Assembly (NCBI GenBank): GCA_000827325.1
Contig: KN832881.1
Span: 1,324,616-1,388,615 of the forward strand
Direction: 5' to 3'
Source of the DNA: Oidiodendron maius Zn
Taxonomy: Eukaryota > Ascomycota > Leotiomycetes > Myxotrichaceae
Length of the DNA: 64,000 nt
Each line of letters begins with the position of its first letter. Positions within the stretch are counted from its first letter, which is position 1. A program made the position numbers and the translations under genes. The notes beneath the pieces are model-generated. The model searched no databases and was not told where the DNA came from. It was given only the letters and a program-made list of their open reading frames with translations. Shown here in pieces: positions 10,445 to 22,275 of this stretch.

Positions 10445-11568
10445 ATGAAGGTCGAGGGCAGAACATTTGTCATTTCTGGGGGGTACGTAATCTTCACGCA
10501 CTGTACCAGTTGGAGCTATACTCACAATCATCACTATACAGGGCTTCAGGTCTTGGCCGAGCATGTGTAGAGGATATCTGTCGCGCTGGTGGGTATGTGG
10601 CTATTCTGGATATGAATGCCGAGCTCGCCCAAGAATTGGTGAAGGAAATAGGAGGAGGAAAGTCCAAGTTCTTTGAAACAAATGTCTTGGAAACGGAGAG
10701 CATTGCTATGGCAGTCAGCGGAGCCTTGGCCTGGTCCAAAGAGACTGGTAAGGAGATTGGCGGCGTAATAGCAGCAGCAGGAGTCTCTACTCCAGCAAAG
10801 GTTCGTTTGACTATGCTTCAGCTATCCCTCTTCATATTCTTCACTTACGTTGGATACTATGTACCCGATTCACTCCAAACATGAATAAGTATCAGTTCTC
10901 TCAGTCGATATTCAAGGACAATCAAAGATGGATGCTAACAGCAATGCTGCCTCTAGATTCTCGACCGCCATGGAAATCCCTTCAGCCTTGATGACTTTGA
11001 TTTTGTTATGAATGTTAACGTACGGGGGACCATCGACCTCATACGCCAATGCCTTCCACATATGGCCAAAGCCACACCTGTTGGAGAGGATGGCGAGCGT
11101 GGAATTGTGATAATGGTAGCATCATCTGCTGCCTTTGACGGCCAACCAGGTCAAGGTATTTTATATTTTGATATATATATATATATATATTTTTTGCAAA
11201 TGCTAACAGTGATTCGTAGTCGCCTACAGCGCTTCAAAGGGTGCCATTGCCTCCCTTACTCTACCAATGACTAGAGATCTTGCACGTTATGGCATCAGAG
11301 TAGTTACTATTGCACCGTCTTTGTTCGATTCGAGAATGACCTCTATGATGTCCGAGAAAGTCCGCGCGAGCTTGACGAGAGTTATGGAGTTCCCACGTAT
11401 GAATAGCTCCTTACTTCTTCCACTGACGAAAGCCGCTAATAGAAAATAGTGAGGCCAGGACAGCCACATGAATTTGCACAACTGGTGACCCAGAGCATTG
11501 AAAATATCATGCTCAATGGTGTCGTACTCCGGCTTGATGGAGGGATGAGAATGCCGAGCAAGATGTAA
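10445..11568 (+). CDS. HSD10-like short-chain dehydrogenase/reductase
   Basis: Five exons: 10445-10482, 10542-10800, 10957-11155, 11220-11396 and 11450-11568; 263 residues. The cofactor loop is SGGASGLG (about 11-18), followed by AILDMN, where the Asp indicates NAD(H) preference. The catalytic triad is a Ser in MVASSAA, Tyr168 and Lys172 in YSASK. The C-terminal [15 protein letters not shown] and LRLDGGMRM are typical of the type-2 3-hydroxyacyl-CoA dehydrogenase (HSD17B10-like) group, so a 3-hydroxyacyl-CoA or branched-chain substrate is likely. Intron 3 contains an (AT)10 tract. Each splice is required to keep a conserved family block in frame. The N-terminus shows no strong mitochondrial presequence, unlike animal HSD10. 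Confidence 0.87.
11171..11190. repeat. (AT)10 microsatellite in an intron
   Basis: Ten AT dinucleotides lie inside intron 3 of the SDR gene, followed by a short T-run. The site is likely length-polymorphic. Confidence 0.9.
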
Positions 11569-13388
11569 GCTACAGTAGAGATATATCTCTTTGAATTGTT
11601 TGCCTATACTCTGCTAGCAAAAACTATTTGCGCAAAATGTTCAGCTATATTAAAATGGAAGAAATCCCTTCATATAGCCAATCAAACTCCGGCATACGCC
11701 CCAAATGGCTTGTGACAGCCCGCGAGATAGAATCTACCCAATATCCTTCATAAAATAGAATCATGTCTCTTACCTTAGGTTGGAGTAAATAGATCTTATA
11801 TTCTGCTCTCATCCCGTTTTTGATTCTGTTGTATATTTAAACAGTTGGAAAAGTTTGGCCATAGGCAAAGATGTAGTAAATATAGCATTCCCATATCGCC
11901 CAGACTTACTCAACCTGAAAGCATGGGAGCTGGACTCTGGCCACTTACACAGAATCCTCATATAATATTATCATTATTTTGCTCTAGAATACATCAGACG
12001 CGTAAATGGTCATATGTAATAAGCGCATATGCAAACATAATACTTTTGAGCCTTGCTCTCCAGCCACAAGATACCTTGCTCCTGCCAGACCATGAATCCC
12101 AGTACCGACAAAAGTGACAGCGGGGGGTTGAGATACCATAATTAGCCTCAGGCCCCCGAATAATACGGAGGCAAGAATCGCTAGAGCATTTTGATTTAGC
12201 CTGCAACGTCCCCGCACAATCTAGTAGATGGGGAGCTTGGTAGTGTCGGGGTAGAGGGAACTCTTGTGCTCTTCTATTTCATTTGTAGATAGGACACCAT
12301 TGCTGCTCCATCTGTCCCTGGAATCAAATTCAGCTTACTAAATCTCAACTCATATTTGTAATTCTCTTCAAACCAGGCCCACCGTTTGGGCTCCAGGGCG
12401 TAGAGAAGTAGATCAGATGGGCAAATCTGAATCCGGTCTCTAGCATTTTTGCCGCTGCCAACAGCACCTGTAAGGTGCAGCAAAGTGGGGAAGCCTGCCA
12501 CAGAGTGGGATAAAAGGGAGAGTGCATAACTGCCAAAACCACTCGGAACATCCCATATCAAGAATATCGACAAGGCAGCTCTCCTTAATCCAAGCCACTC
12601 GGTGGGGGGATGCCCGATACACGAAAGATGGCAACCGCAGGATCCCGGATGACGCTCTCGTTCGCTCCTCTCAAGGCGATGTCCAGTCAAGGTTGTGTGA
12701 ATCTCTACTCTGGTGGGCCGGGCCCCTCACAGATATAGACGGAAGGTTTCCTTCCGCCACCACTTGGGACGCATTGTGGAGGCACCGGATGCTCCGCTAC
12801 GTTCTCTGCGCTGGAACCCACTTGGAGCCCAGGTTCCTTGAGGATCAGCAGGTAAATAGACAGACAACATGGCATTTATAGGGCAGAAGAGGTATTCTTA
12901 GCAGACATTCGTGAGTGTGGGTAGGGAGATCCGGCACGAAATCGGTAGCGGGAATTCCTAAACCATAATCGCCGAGTATGACCACCTTGCCCTTCTGGAC
13001 AAGCCTTACGAGGAAGCCTCTGCAATAATACACCTCTTCCAGCTGCAATACCCATGTCGTCTGGCGCCCTACCCTGAACGGTATCTCGGCTCACGGGAGA
13101 GCATCATCCCCGATTAGGCTGGGGAGCTCAGGATACCCAGCCTGGACGCGGCGCGAAGACCCCGCGTCAGAAACTTGCAGGACATGCCACGGCCACCCTT
13201 TGCAGCACGACTGAGGAATAGCATGGGGGTTTGACTTTCGCACGGGTCCTATGTATATTTATTTGCAGCTACCTCCTTCCACCCGGTAATTGAAGTTTTG
13301 ATACATATACAAGGAATGCGGACAGACAACGCGCTCTGTACTGCTCGAACGGAACTGGCCGCCTGCGCAGCATCTTCCTCCACCCGTC
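11569..13388. other. 1.8 kb intergenic, promoter side of beta-mannosidase
   Basis: No supportable gene. Minus-strand 12274-12690 and plus-strand 12522-12881 are open but show no family resemblance and overlap each other. The proximal part should be the promoter of the GH2 gene, with an AT-rich TATGTATATTTATTT stretch about 130 bp before its ATG. A CGG-N11-CCG inverted repeat lies at 12740-12756. Confidence 0.45.
12740..12756. promoter_or_regulatory. CGG-N11-CCG inverted repeat, candidate Zn2Cys6 factor site
   Basis: The 17-bp CGGAAGGTTTCCTTCCG has 7-bp perfect arms and a TTT centre. CGG triplets inverted across 11 bp is the classical Gal4 site geometry, and fungal Zn2Cys6 regulators bind such paired triplets. 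It lies about 630 bp before the beta-mannosidase ATG. Binding is inferred from shape only. Confidence 0.4.
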
Positions 13389-16010
13389 ATGTCTAAATTT
13401 ACTATAACGCCCATCAACAAGGATTGGACTTTCAAGCAAGCAGACAGCAAAGACTCCAAGTTCCTTCCCGTTGCTCAATTCCCAACAAATGTACATTTAG
13501 ACTTAATTGCTAACGGCATCATCGCGGATCCATTCGTTGGCAAGAATGAGAATAATGTGCAGTGGGTGGGCGAGGTGCCTTGGATGTACAAGACAACATT
13601 CCCGTCTCCCGCCCTTTTAGTAAACAGCCAAGATGCTGTTAAGGCTGTCCTGGCATTTGACGGCCTCGATACATTCGCCACGGTCCTCCTCAATGGAAAT
13701 GAGATTCTGAAAACGTCGAGCATGTTCATTCCAAAGCGAGTGGATGTCACGAAGAATCTGAAGAGTGAAGGCGACAACGAATTAGAGATTACGTTCGAGA
13801 GTGCGTACCTCAAAGGATGTGCCGTTGTCGAGGAACACCCAAACCACAAGTGGGGTTGCTGGAATGGGGACACCTCCAGATTGGCTGTCAGAAAGGCTCA
13901 GTATCACTGGGTATGAATGTCTTTATTTGTATTTGCGTGCATCACTGATGTATTTTAGGGGTGGGACTGGGGACCAACTCTCATGACCTGCGGACCCTGG
14001 CGCCCAATAAACCTAGAAGTGTTCTCTTCGCGGATATCAGATCTCTACTTCACGAGCAATGTGGACAAATCCCTCAGGCATGCGGAATTTGTCGCAAAGG
14101 CCGATATTGAAGGGACAGCCACGGACGTGCTGTTCAACATCGCTCTAGACGGGAAAGATGTAGCTTCTCAAATCGTCACGGCTCAAAATGGCCATGCTAC
14201 GCTCACGTTTCAAATACAAGACCCAGCATTATGGTTTCCAATTCGATATGGAGAGCAGCCGTTATACACCATAACCGCTACCCTCCTTGAGATCGATAAG
14301 ACGGAGCTCCATTCAGTGAGCAAGAAGTTTGGTTTGCGGAGGGCGGAGCTCATCCAACGACCAATGACTGGGCAACCAGGTACAACTTTCTTTTTCCAAA
14401 TTAATAATATTCCCATCTTCTGCGGTGGAAGTGATTGGATCCCGGCAGATAATTTCATCCCCCGAATTAGCAGGGAGAAATATTATGACTGGGTTAAGTT
14501 GGTGGCAGATGGGAACCAGTTCATGATCCGGGTATGGGGGGGCGGTGTCTACGAAGAGCAAGCCTTCTACGACGCTTGTGACGAATTTGGCATATTGGTG
14601 TGGCAGGATTTCATGTTTGGCTGTGGAAATTACCCCGCCTTTCCGGAAATCTTAGACCTGATCAAAACTGAAGCTGAGGAGAATTTGAGACTTCTTCGAC
14701 ATCATCCGTCCATTGTCATCTGGGCGGGTAATAATGAGGACTACCAATATCAGGAACAGCAAGGGCTCACATATAACTTTGAGAACAAGGACACAGAGAG
14801 CTGGCTCAAGACCGACTTCCCGGCCAGATACATTTACGAGAAGATTCTCGTGGAGGCTTGTCAGAAGCTGATTCCTGATACTCCCTACCACTACGGTAGC
14901 CCTTGGGGTGGCAAAGATACGACAGATCCAACAGTGGGTGATTTGCACCAGTGGAACGTTTGGCATGGATCTCAGGAAAAATACCAAAACTTCGACAAAC
15001 TAGTGGGACGTTTCGTCTCCGAGTTTGGCATGGAAGCATTTCCCAATATCAAGACTATAGATGCCTTCCTCCCACTCGGGAAAGACGACCCTGATCGGTT
15101 TGCACAATCTTCCACGGTAGACTTCCACAACAAGGCTGATGGGCACGAGCGCCGTATCGCACTCTACCTCGTTGAAAACTTCCGTTATGCGCCCGATCCC
15201 TTCGAGCAATTTATCTACTCTACACAGCTCATGCAGGCCGAGTGTCTGGCATCAGCTTATCGCCTGTGGAAACGGCAATGGAAGGGTCCGGGTAAGGAGT
15301 ACTGTGGTGGCGCCCTCGTATGGCAGATCAACGACTGCTGGCCTGTCACCTCCTGGGCCATTGTCGACTACTATCTTCGGCCCAAGCACGCTTATTACAC
15401 GGTGAGGCGTGAAATGGCACCCATCTCGCTAGGCGTCACACGGAAAGAACATGTGATCCCCAAAGACAAGCATACGCGGGCATTCCTCACGAGAACAACA
15501 CAGATAGAGATATGGGGTTCCAATCTCACGCTGAAGGACATCACGGGCGATATAGTAGTGAAGGCTTTTGACGTTGTTACGGGCAAAGAGACGTATTCCA
15601 AAACTGTCAAGGCCTCCTTCCTCCTCCCACAGAATCAGAGCACCGAAGTAATCGCCATGGATGTCCCGGTGACGAAGAAGGATGCGGGAGAGGAAGCCCG
15701 TACCGTGGTTGCCGCGTACCTTTTTGAAGACGGGAAGCAGATCGCGAGGTACATCAATTGGCCGGAGCCGTTGAAGTATGTGCACCTGCAGAAACCGAAG
15801 CACTTGTCTGCGGACATCACAAAGGATGGGCGAACGGTCGAATTGAGCAGCGAGGTCCCGGTCAAGGGCGTGGCGCTGGAATGTGAGGACGATGGGGTTT
15901 GTTTTGATGATAATCTGGTAGACGTGGTTCCTGGTGAGGTCGTCAGCATTGCTGTCAGAGGCGCGAATAAGGGGACAAATATCCAGACCCGGTACCTGGG
16001 CATGCTGTAG
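13389..16010 (+). CDS. intracellular GH2 beta-mannosidase (mndB type)
   Basis: Two exons, 13389-13910 and 13959-16010 (48-nt intron, phase 0), give 857 residues. It removes terminal beta-1,4-mannose from manno-oligosaccharides, in fungi usually imported ones. The N-terminal jelly-roll is followed by an immunoglobulin-like domain and a TIM barrel. The barrel carries the acid/base VIWAGNNED (Glu434) and the nucleophile VSEFGMEAF (Glu529). WGWDWGP just after the splice is a family hallmark, so the exon join is secure. There is no signal peptide, which with the length marks the cytosolic B subfamily rather than secreted mndA. A second, secreted paralogue lies at 41040. Confidence 0.93.
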
Positions 16011-16237
16011 AGGCTCTTCTGGCTTTACATGAGAAGGGTGTGGTGCGGTGTTCTACTTCATAGAATTGGTCTCGTGCAATTTTGCCGAGCCCCTGGGCCG
16101 TTTGGTAGAATCTATTTTACACTTACTACCCTTCCGCCCATCACTCTAGACCTATTCCACAAGACCTTATATTAATGACAATTTCTATGTAGAGTGACCC
16201 ATGCAGCTCGCCAGCACAACTTCAGCCAGTCCGGCCC
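16011..16237. other. short interval between convergent genes
   Basis: Convergent 3' ends of the GH2 gene and the next minus-strand gene; probably 3' UTR sequence only. Confidence 0.4.
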
Positions 16238-17017
16238 TCACTCAATCTTTTGGCACTTCCTCACGGGCCGTACATCCTCATCACTACCATTCTCGCTATC
16301 CGCATAATCCCAATCCTCCTCGTCCGTAATCGACACCGAATTGCTCTCCGGATCATCATATTCCCACTGTCGAGCACCCCTTTCTCCATCTCCCGAACTC
16401 GTGCTTCCCTCCTTAACACGCCCTCGCCCCTGAGCCGCGCAGTAGTGACAAAGAGCCTGTAAATGTTGTACTTCCAAGCAGCTGAGCTCCACCTTATGAT
16501 CGCCTGACAGACACGGGTCTCCCATCAATGCCGCCCGCCAGTTCCTGGTGGCGTAGATAATATTCTTGCTTGCGCGGAGCTAGGATGGAGAAGGGAGGTT
16601 AGTTAACATATTAATTCACCCGCTTTCACCGACACCGTCCACACGGCCAATAATAACGGATGAATAAACTACATACCTTCATCACGCCGTCGCCCCAGCA
16701 TCGGTGATATGCCCTCGATGCATGCATAGCGGCCATGATCAGGCCGTAGCTCAGGATCAACTTCTCGTGTATTGTCCCGCCGTTCATCTTTGGACTCGGC
16801 ATGCCTGAGAAGGCGTCGTGGTCCTCCAGGGGCTGCGCGAGTTTGGCGTGGATGTCCTGGTTCTGGCGCAGGATGATTATCTGATTCTGCAGGAGCACGT
16901 CCTCGTATATCCCGCCGAGCCATTTAGGAACGTGCGGACATATGGTGCTTTGATGATGTCGACACCCGGAGCAGGGAGAGTGGTGTCGAAGGGAATCCGC
17001 TTGGACTTGCTAGCCAT
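16238..17017 (-). CDS. conserved-looking hypothetical protein with apparent 5' frameshift
   Basis: On the minus strand the second exon is 16238-16579 and the first 16677-17017, with a 97-nt intron (GTATGT donor, CTAAC branch, CCTAG acceptor). The first exon begins with a good Met and 24 or so plausible residues (MASKSKRIPFDTT, then PGVDIIKAPY). It must then change frame near 16925-16940 to continue as PKWLGGIYEDVLLQNQIIIL and reach the splice in phase. Exon 1 is 341 nt, one base short of a multiple of three. This may be a real 1-bp deletion, an assembly error, or a very short 38-nt intron (GTCCGC...CGAG). The C-terminus is rich in acidic and Ser residues. I do not recognise the family; if repaired it would be about 227 residues. 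Confidence 0.5.
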
Positions 17018-18535
17018 TTGGGTATTTTGGCCTCGTGCTGTGGCTACGGCACCCGCTCGAGGGCTAGATGATATAAAAGTGTGTTATTGGATGTATTCGT
17101 GTGATAAGAGTAGCAACTTAGCTATATTTTGAAGTCCTACTCTTAGGACGATGGGGAAGGAGCTACGGCCAGAGGTCTCATGATTATATTGCAAACTTTT
17201 GACTCGGTCCATGACCCTTCTTGTTCTGGCAAGGCATTAATCGGGTCACTTCAAAGTGCAAATGAGCAGAATTCGAAGATATATTTGGTAAGAGATACAC
17301 TTTGTATGTCCGAATTGCTCTCTGTCAGGGGCAGGATAACATCTCTCCTCCGCTATGGTGGGGATGACTGATATAAGAACCACTGAGTATATGACTCAGT
17401 TCGCCGTCAAGTAAAGATATAAACAATCGACGCATCAGAGCGCAATCGCACACATAAGCTTGCAGTCGATTGAGACGCTCCAATCTTCACAAAGGAAGAA
17501 GCTTTCTGGAGATAACCTTTCTAGAGAGAACTTATGCCCAATTATACAGTGCTCGCTTCCTTCCCTTCCCCCTCGCGAGAAGCTTGCCTCACAAAAACAC
17601 CTCATTCAATAAGCCAAACACCTCCATAAAATCTCCTATATTTGGCAAGTTTTAGCGCGTAGTCCGTCTTTCTATGTTTAACAAGGAACAAATTTACCTA
17701 TTGGCAGCGCATCGAAGGAACAGGTTCTGCGTAATATATAACTCTTTGTACAGGGTGATGCTTTAATTTATACAGCATATAGGGTTAGGGGCTAGTTTCA
17801 AGGTCGGTGTTCTTGCGTATTCCTGGCTTTTCGCTATCAACCAATTTCCGATCTATACAAGAACATCGTCTGTAGGGGAGGATAATAAAGAGGAGCTTCC
17901 TGTACCAACGGTTATGGCAATTCCAAGTTACAATAAAATGTAAGGATAGAATTAAAATTATAAATTCTAGAGATAATTACTCGGCTAGTTATTCAATGCC
18001 AAAACAGTACTCCGGCTCCAACTTCTCGAACACTTGGTACTACGCGAAATGAGGTACTTAAGATTTATATAATATATTGCAATTGAAGTAAAGTTGACGG
18101 CATCGCAAAGAAGCCTCTTAATCTTCTCTGGCGATAAGACGGAATTTACACTGATATATACATGTATCCATGAAGGAGCAATTACCTACTTGTAAGATAA
18201 GTCGGCAGGTCGTTTAACAGCCTCGCTTCCCACACAACAACAAAAGTATAAATAAAGTCCGGAAAAGGAATTAAAAAATTAAAGACTTAAAATAAATAAA
18301 AAAGATATATAAATAAACAAAAATAAAATTGAAAATTAAAGAAATAAAATTTTTTGAAAATTTGAACCCCTTGAAAAAAATTTGGTTAGATTAAAAAATT
18401 TATATTTTTGAAAAATTTAAAACTAAAGAAGCATTTAAACTTTTGTTTAAAAAAATAAAAATAAAAAAAAGGTCAAGAAAGAGAGAAAAATAAAAATTAA
18501 GCAAAATTAAAAAGACAAAAAAAGAAAGTCTTCTC
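17018..18535. other. gene-poor, increasingly AT-rich interval
   Basis: No supportable gene in 1.5 kb. From about 17,900 the sequence becomes AT-rich. From 18,240 to 18,530 it is a low-complexity A-rich tract with runs such as AAATAAAAA, ending just before the tRNA gene. A TAGGGTTAGGG stretch at 17780-17790 is too short to be a telomere relic. Confidence 0.5.
18240..18530. repeat. A/T-rich low-complexity tract
   Basis: Almost only A, T and some G on the plus strand, without a repeating unit. It may be decayed or point-mutated repeat DNA, or a flank of the tRNA gene. Confidence 0.6.
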
Positions 18536-18607
18536 TGCCCTCGGACGGAATCGAACCGGCAACCTCGTCATTACTAGTGACGCGCTCTACCATTGAGCTA
18601 CGAGGGC
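18536..18607 (-). tRNA. tRNA-Thr (anticodon AGT)
   Basis: Seventy-two nt fold as a full cloverleaf on the minus strand. The acceptor stem GCCCTCG pairs CGAGGGC with discriminator A. The D arm is GCTC/GAGC, the anticodon stem CGTCA/TGACG with loop CTAGTAA, so the anticodon is AGT (decoded as IGU). The T loop is TTCGATT. The T stem GCCGG/CCGTC has one C-T mismatch at the second pair. There is no intron, and CCA is not encoded, as expected in eukaryotes. Confidence 0.93.
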
Positions 18608-20371
18608 TCTGATTGGCAACGGGAATTCCCTATCTAGCTATATATGTCCCAATTTAAAGAAGTACAACGCTCGCTACGAGGACGACTCTGCATCATTTTA
18701 GGTAGCGGTTGGCATCATGGTGATCAGTTTACAACTCCTTTTCATTTCACACTGCAGTGTTTCGTTGTTATGTCAGTAAGGATGTGTTTATTTTGCTGAT
18801 ACAAGTGATTGGGATGTCTTGTTACAGCCTTGTTTTTCAGGCGCGCTTTTGGAGAGCGATCTTGGCTTGGGTAGCTGCAGTAGTAGATCGGCCGGCACAG
18901 GTGGACAGGCAAAATGTGCAACTTGGCCGGAGCAACCTGGGACTGTTCGAGGTGAAGGTCTGCTTCCTCTGTTAGTTGCGCTCGATTGAGCGTTCACTCT
19001 TCTGCCTGTATATTTCGTTTCTTAGCCAGCTGCGCTATTGGAAATGTGCTTCCTCTGTTTTGAACTCGGGTTGAGCATATATGGGTATATTTCATAATTT
19101 GCTGTTGATTTTAATAACCAAATCAAATCAGAAAACGGGAAGAGGGTAAAACTCCTATACCGGTTAGTACGTGGCCAAATACATCCCGCAGCCCTTCCGC
19201 TAATATTGCGATAATGCCTTTACATCTACTGTGTGGTCTTTGTGTCGTGCTTCGAGGGAGGAGAAAATGGGTTAAGGAGGAGGGGGGGAGGCTGGGTGAG
19301 TTGTGACATGGGGGTTCGTCATGTGCGGGGTCCCTTTTTTTTGGTTTTGAGGAGCTGGATAGTGCAGCGCAAGAACGCAAGTAAGCCCGCATGCCATAGT
19401 CATCCCATCTACTATCTGATAAACTTACATATCCCTCCGAGAGTTCCGTCTAGAGACCATATCGGGCCATAGTTGAGAAATATCCTCCAGACGTTTACCA
19501 GTAGGGTACCTGAGGGGCTAGATTTGCTAACGTGGCGAAATAAAAGCTTCGATACTCTGAGTACCGTCTCTACTACAGAGGGTTGCCAGGCCCGTACCTG
19601 AAGATATCAACCCAATCCCTCACCCAGTGGCGTGGCGGGTCAAAGGGGGGTTTCCTGGGCGCCACAGCCGTTATTCTAACGCCGATACCGCGAGGGAGCT
19701 TGGTGAGCCGTGGTGGCGTCCCTGCACCACCCCTTCTTATGCCTTACCTACACGACGTCTGATAACCCATAAAAGTAACGGATCCGCTACCCTAGAAATA
19801 AGAGAGGATAAATAAGCGTGCTTCTTTAAGACGGTCCCTAATTCTGCTCTGCGCATCTATAAGTATTGATACGGGAAGCTGCGTGTGCAACGGGAATCAC
19901 GCCAAATAAACAGAACCAGGATGTAGGTGTATACACGTAGACTTGAGCGAGCAGTCATTATACTATAAGGAAAACCCTTGAATCATCCATCCGTCCGTCC
20001 TAACTACGACACTGCATCATTGTCTGTCTACTAGCCGAACCCACCAACGCATTTCCAAGCCACGATAAAAAAAAAGGAGGATCCAGTAGATAGAGAGAAG
20101 AGAGGGCCTCAGTAGACCATGTTAGGCATGCCTCATCATACACCCCGCCCGTCATGACAATGCCACCCCGCCTAAATCCCCACGCTCTGCGCAAGCCGGA
20201 TTCGAGAGAAACTTACCGCACCCCTGTGTATCCATTAACGAACAGGCAGGAACACAGTTTTTTTTGCTTTCCCACCTTCCGTCCCAGATCCAAAGTTACA
20301 GAGATAAAAGAAAGAGAGAGTGACCGTGAGAGATGTTCTGTTTTAGTTACAGTGGACCGAACGCCCAACGA
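18608..20371. other. intergenic, no gene seen
   Basis: About 1.76 kb. Short frames (18757-18975, 19233-19472, 19627-19815) have no family resemblance. The right end is presumably the 3' UTR of the HMG-box gene. Confidence 0.45.
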
Positions 20372-21953
20372 TTAGGCATCCGACTTGGCCTTCTTCTTCC
20401 GGGGCTTAGCACCGCCTTTGGGCGTCTCGGTCTCCTTCTCCGGCTCGGGCTCCTCGGGCTTCTTGCTGGGCCGCTTGCGCTTCTTGTCAGGCGACTTCTC
20501 CTTCTCGGTGGTCTTGGGGGGCACAATGGTTGAGGCGGAGGGTGGCACGATGGTTTCTGGGGCAGCGGGAGTCTCCTTTGCGCCCTTGGACTTGCGCTTG
20601 TTGCTCTTGGGCGTCTTCGGTGCAGGCGCAGGTTCCTCGGCCTCGGGCTCCTCGGTGATGGCGGCGCCGGCATTAGCCTCGCCCACAAGTTGCGCGTCTG
20701 CGGTGGTTTCCGAGCCGATGTTGTGTTCGTCAGCGTAGCTGGCGGCCTCCTGATCGGTCATGTCCTTCGCATTGACATTGCCACCACTCTTGTACGAATG
20801 CACGCGTGCATTGTAGAGTCGGAGATTGTCCTTATACGCGTTTGACCAGAGCTATAATTCCATTAGCCTTTGCGTCACCATTGCCGGCTTGATATATGGT
20901 GCTCTCACCAGCTTGTCCTCTGCAGACATGGTGCCCCAGCGCCGCGTGCCCTCTGCGCTGACGGCGCCCTTGGCAAAGTCGGACCCGAGGTCGGCGGCGA
21001 TGATAGGGCGCGCCGTCTGCATGTAGAGGAAGAAGGGCGTCAGAGGACGCTTCGGCGCATTGGGGTCATGCTGGCGCTTCTTGCGCTCCTTCTTGTCGTC
21101 GGCGGCTGACTTGTCCGGGCTGGCGCCGTGTAGGTCACCGAGGGAGCCATCAAGGAGGTTATCGCCGATGCGGGAGAGGGCCGCCTCGACATCGAGGCCG
21201 GCACCGTGCTCGCCGAGGACGGCATTGGTGTGCTTGATATAGGCAGACGAGAGGGTCTGGATGGCATCCTGCAAGGTGGCGAGACCAGTGACGACCTTTG
21301 ACCACATTAGCTCTTGCTCCGGCAGGTAATGGCGGCTGAGGTTGAGCCTCTGGCGCTTGGGCGCGGGGCCCATGGGGGCGCCCGGGGGGGGGGGGGCGGG
21401 GGGCTTGGACGCGCGCAGGTAAACAAAAGGAAAAAAGATGCGAGCGCGTGTTTATGAAGCGGAAAGAGAGGAGGGGGAGGCGAGAGTTTGGGAGCGGCGA
21501 CGATGACGCGTCTAGGACGAGATCGCGCGCAAGCGGACTGGATGCGCGCGACTCGAGGGGAGAGGAGGGTGTGGTGGAAGAGGTTGGTTAAAGTTAGGGA
21601 TGCAGTTGAGGAGGGGGGATGTTGGAGGAAGATGAAAGAGGTGCGACCGCGACGATGTCGAGGGAAGACATGCGCCGAGGAGGGTCGAATGGAGAAAGAA
21701 AAGAGAGGGAGAGAGGGAGCGGGAGGGAGGGTGGTGTGGTGGTGATGGAGGAGTGAGGTAATGAGAAGTTGGAGATAAACACCCAGCGCTTGGAGTTGGG
21801 GAGAGGCGGGAAGGAGAAGTGGAAAGAAAAGAAGAGGAAGAAGAAGAAGAGAAGCAGATCGCGTACCTTGTCTCTGGTGCGAACGAAGCTGTCGACGTCG
21901 ATGGAGAGGGTGGCGCCCTCCCTGGGCTTGTCGGACTTCTTGGAGTGGGACAT
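20372..21953 (-). CDS. HMG-box chromatin/DNA-binding protein
   Basis: Minus-strand exons 21867-21953, 20909-21295 and 20372-20851 give 317 residues. Exon 1 (29 codons, MSHSKKSDK...DSFVRTRDK) joins exon 2 at VVTGLATLQDAIQTLSSAYI, recreating a conserved N-terminal helical region seen in fungal HMG proteins. The HMG box (about 107-185) starts at DPNAPKRPLTPFFLYM and continues across the second splice into LWSNAYKDNLRLYN. The tail alternates Lys/Pro/Glu blocks (KKRKRPSKKPEEPEPEKE) that look nuclear. Intron 1 is 571 nt, very long for this window, and contains a run of 13 G. A shorter model would start at Met 21373 within that intron but loses the conserved N-terminus. The role is probably chromatin architecture; the target genes are unknown. 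Confidence 0.82.
21384..21396 (+). repeat. poly(G)13 run inside HMG-gene intron
   Basis: Thirteen consecutive G on the plus strand, thus poly(C) in the sense of transcription. Length errors or polymorphism are likely here. Confidence 0.85.
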
Positions 21954-22242
21954 GGCGGAGTTGGGGCGAGTTTGGGTAAGTTTGTGGGTGAGTCGTGGGC
22001 GATATGAGTGAGGGTGGACGGTGGACAGTGGATGGTGGCGGATGGGAGGGGGGAAGTGGGAGGAGGAGACGGTGGTGTTGAGAGGCGGTGATGGAAGAAG
22101 AGAAGGCCGAGGGGGGGGGCGGGCGGGCGAGTGTGGTAGGGTGTTGTTATAGCGATGGAGGAAAAGCGTGGCTGGGAAGGGCAGCCTGAAGAAGAGGAGG
22201 AGGAAAGGGACGAGGGATCACGCTGTGGGTTGGGGGAGGGCG

Positions 22243-22275
22243 GTGGGGTGGTGGGTGGTGGGTGGTGGGTGGTGG
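22243..22275 (+). repeat. (GGTGGGT)n G-rich repeat
   Basis: GGTGGGT units repeat four to five times on the plus strand. The spaced GGG/GG runs could form a G-quadruplex. Confidence 0.75.

Noticed and set aside
12274-12690. Minus-strand 138-codon frame before the beta-mannosidase
   Set aside because: It has no motif or splice partner and overlaps another open frame; chance is sufficient.
17780-17790. TAGGGTTAGGG, a telomere-like stretch
   Set aside because: Fewer than two repeat units in AT-rich DNA; expected by chance.
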